Both the position numbers and the translations under genes were made by a program. DNA of 64,000 nucleotides, taken from Enteractinococcus fodinae (GTDB taxonomy: Bacteria > Actinomycetota > Actinomycetes > Actinomycetales > Micrococcaceae). Under the pieces are notes generated by a model. The model did not search any database, was not told where the DNA came from, and saw nothing but the letters and a program-made list of their open reading frames with translations. This document shows, in pieces, positions 62,680-64,000 of the stretch. The stretch is from the NCBI RefSeq assembly GCF_031458395.1, contig NZ_JAVDYJ010000001.1, forward strand, positions 1,798,001 through 1,862,000, given 5' to 3'. Numbering within the stretch: position 1 is the stretch's first letter; the number at the start of each line of letters is the position of its first letter.

Positions 62680-64000
62680 TTAGAGTCCTAAGCGCTCTGC
62701 CAGGTAGTGCTCGACCTGATCCAAGGACACGCGTTCTTGAGCCATCGAGTCGCGATCACGAACAGTGACGGCGTTGTCCTCCAGCGAGTCGAAGTCAAAG
62801 GTGACACAGTAGGGCGTGCCGATTTCGTCGTGACGACGGTAGCGACGCCCGATGGCACCGGCATCGTCATAATCGATGTTCCAACGTTTGCGCAGCTGAT
62901 CCGCCAGCTGGTTTGCAGGTTCTGCCAACTCAGCTTTCTTCGATAGCGGCAGGACAGCCGCTTTGAAGGGTGCCAAACGTGGATCTAGGCGCAGCACCGT
63001 GCGCTTATCGACGCCACCTTTTGCATTGGGAGCCTCATCTTCGGCATAGGCGTCGACGAGGAATGCCATCAGTGACCGGGTCAGGCCCCATGATGGCTCA
63101 ATGACGTACGGGGTGTAGTGCTCTTCGGTGGCTTGGTCGAAGTATTGCATCTTCGTGCCGGAACCCTTGGTGTGATTCGATAAGTCGAAGTCTCCACGGT
63201 TGGCGATACCCATCAGTTCGCCCCAGTCACTGCCGGCGAATCCGAATTTGTATTCCAGGTCGATGGTCACCGATGAATAGTGGGCCCGTTCGCCGTCTGG
63301 CACATTGTATTGGCGCAGATTATCGGGGTTCAGGCCCAGGTCGAAGAACCAGTCCTGGGCGAGGTTTACCCAGGTGTCGAACCACTGATCGGCTTGGGTC
63401 GGTGGGACGAAGTACTGGATTTCCATTTGTTCAAATTCGCGGGTGCGGAAGATGAAGTTGCCCGGTGTGATCTCGTTGCGGAACGCTTTACCGATCTGGC
63501 CCATCCCAAACGGTGGTTTTTTGCGGGCTGTGTTGACCACATTGAGGAAGTTCAGGTACATACCCTGGGCGGTTTCTGGGCGAAGGTAGTGCAGCCCTTC
63601 GTCATCAGCCACTGGGCCCAGGAAGGTCCGGATCAAACCCGAGAAGGTGCGTGCTTCGGTCATTTGTCCGCGAGTGCCACAATTTGGGCAGACCAATTCT
63701 TCACGTTCTGGGGTGCGACCGTGTTTGGCTTCGAAGGCCTCAATGAGGTGATCATCGCGGTGGCGGTGGTTACACGCCATGCATTCGGCCAGCGGATCCA
63801 CAAACGTTTCGACGTGGCCGGAAGCCTCCCACACTTGGCGTGGCAGGATAATGGAAGAGTCCAACCCGACCATGTCGCCGCGTCCTCGAACGAAGGTATT
63901 CCACCACTGAGATTTAATGTTTTCTTTCAGTTCAACGCCGAGTGGACCATAGTCCCATGCAGAGCGTGAACCGCCATAAATCTCACCGGCCTGGAAGACA
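62680..64000 (-). CDS. glyS: Glycyl-tRNA synthetase (alpha2 type), 5' part outside window
   Basis: The window shows the last 439 residues of a class II glycyl-tRNA synthetase. The visible N-terminal part contains [19 protein letters not shown] (the family start is some 15-25 residues further upstream). Motif 2 is in [26 protein letters not shown], two Cys-x2-Cys sites (CMAC and CPNC) bind zinc, and the C-terminal anticodon-binding domain is complete, ending in HYLAERLGL. The start codon lies beyond base 64000. The GNAT gene follows immediately. Confidence 0.96.
   Translation of the reverse strand, partial: VFQAGEIYGGSRSAWDYGPLGVELKENIKSQWWNTFVRGRGDMVGLDSSIILPRQVWEASGHVETFVDPLAECMACNHRHRDDHLIEAFEAKHGRTPEREELVCPNCGTRGQMTEARTFSGLIRTFLGPVADDEGLHYLRPETAQGMYLNFLNVVNTARKKPPFGMGQIGKAFRNEITPGNFIFRTREFEQMEIQYFVPPTQADQWFDTWVNLAQDWFFDLGLNPDNLRQYNVPDGERAHYSSVTIDLEYKFGFAGSDWGELMGIANRGDFDLSNHTKGSGTKMQYFDQATEEHYTPYVIEPSWGLTRSLMAFLVDAYAEDEAPNAKGGVDKRTVLRLDPRLAPFKAAVLPLSKKAELAEPANQLADQLRKRWNIDYDDAGAIGRRYRRHDEIGTPYCVTFDFDSLEDNAVTVRDRDSMAQERVSLDQVEHYLAERLGL

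Noticed and set aside
1-64000. CRISPR array, insertion sequence or rRNA genes
   Set aside because: No direct repeat arrays with spacers, transposase genes with terminal inverted repeats, or rRNA sequences were seen by eye.

Overview
This window looks like a chromosomal segment of a moderately GC-rich actinobacterium, most likely of the family Micrococcaceae (an Enteractinococcus/Yaniella-like organism is my inference, not a database result). The evidence is the actinobacterial order of housekeeping genes (rnj-dapA, dapB, pnp-rpsO-ribF, truB-rbfA-infB-ylxR-nusA-rimP, proS, an M50 protease, cdsA-frr-pyrH-tsf-rpsB), the long Pro/Ala/Gly-rich N-terminus of IF2, many GTG and TTG starts, and several genes on the + strand that look leaderless. 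No insertion sequence, prophage, CRISPR array or rRNA gene is visible.

Layout. Positions 1-17 kb hold, almost all on the minus strand, RNase J, lysine synthesis (dapA, dapB), PNPase with a structured leader, uS15, a methyltransferase, RibF and the TruB-RbfA-IF2-YlxR-NusA-RimP translation/transcription block. Positions 17-31 kb hold ProS, two lipoproteins, a GNAT protein, a site-2 protease, a DivIVA-motif repeat protein, CdsA, Frr, PyrH, EF-Ts and uS2 (rpsB). Directly upstream of rpsB lies a second rpsB copy whose C-terminus has been replaced by tandem PepSY repeats. Positions 30-36 kb carry an M23-like protein, two GT4 glycosyltransferases around a CAU tRNA, a CDP-alcohol phosphatidyltransferase, a holin-X-like membrane protein, a DUF503 protein and tRNA-Asn. 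Positions 36-43 kb carry a short acidic lipoprotein, DnaG primase, a PepSY lipoprotein homologous to the tail of the uS2 fusion, two tandem overlapping sirtuins, a dNTPase and DusB.

From 44 to 64 kb the window becomes catabolic: a luciferase-like monooxygenase, two paralogous 585-588-residue acyl-CoA synthetases, a FadD-type ligase, a thiolase, an SDR and a compact operon mmsA - 3-hydroxyisobutyryl-CoA hydrolase - 3-hydroxyisobutyrate dehydrogenase - enoyl-CoA hydratase, which makes up the lower part of valine degradation. A methyltransferase, an MFS transporter, a YibE/F-like membrane protein, a double-GNAT protein and glycyl-tRNA synthetase (cut by the window edge) close it.

The most unusual observation is the uS2-PepSY chimera at 29124-30296. 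It is a near-identical second ribosomal protein S2 with a cytosolic copy of a domain normally found in exported proteins, and a homologous lipoprotein is encoded about 9 kb away. Second is the sirtuin pair: only one member keeps the Tyr-x-x-Arg motif of acidic-acyl (SIRT5/CobB-type) deacylases. Both lie near acyl-CoA-producing genes. The rest is mostly a conserved housekeeping core with some structured regulatory regions (pnp leader, mmsA upstream region).
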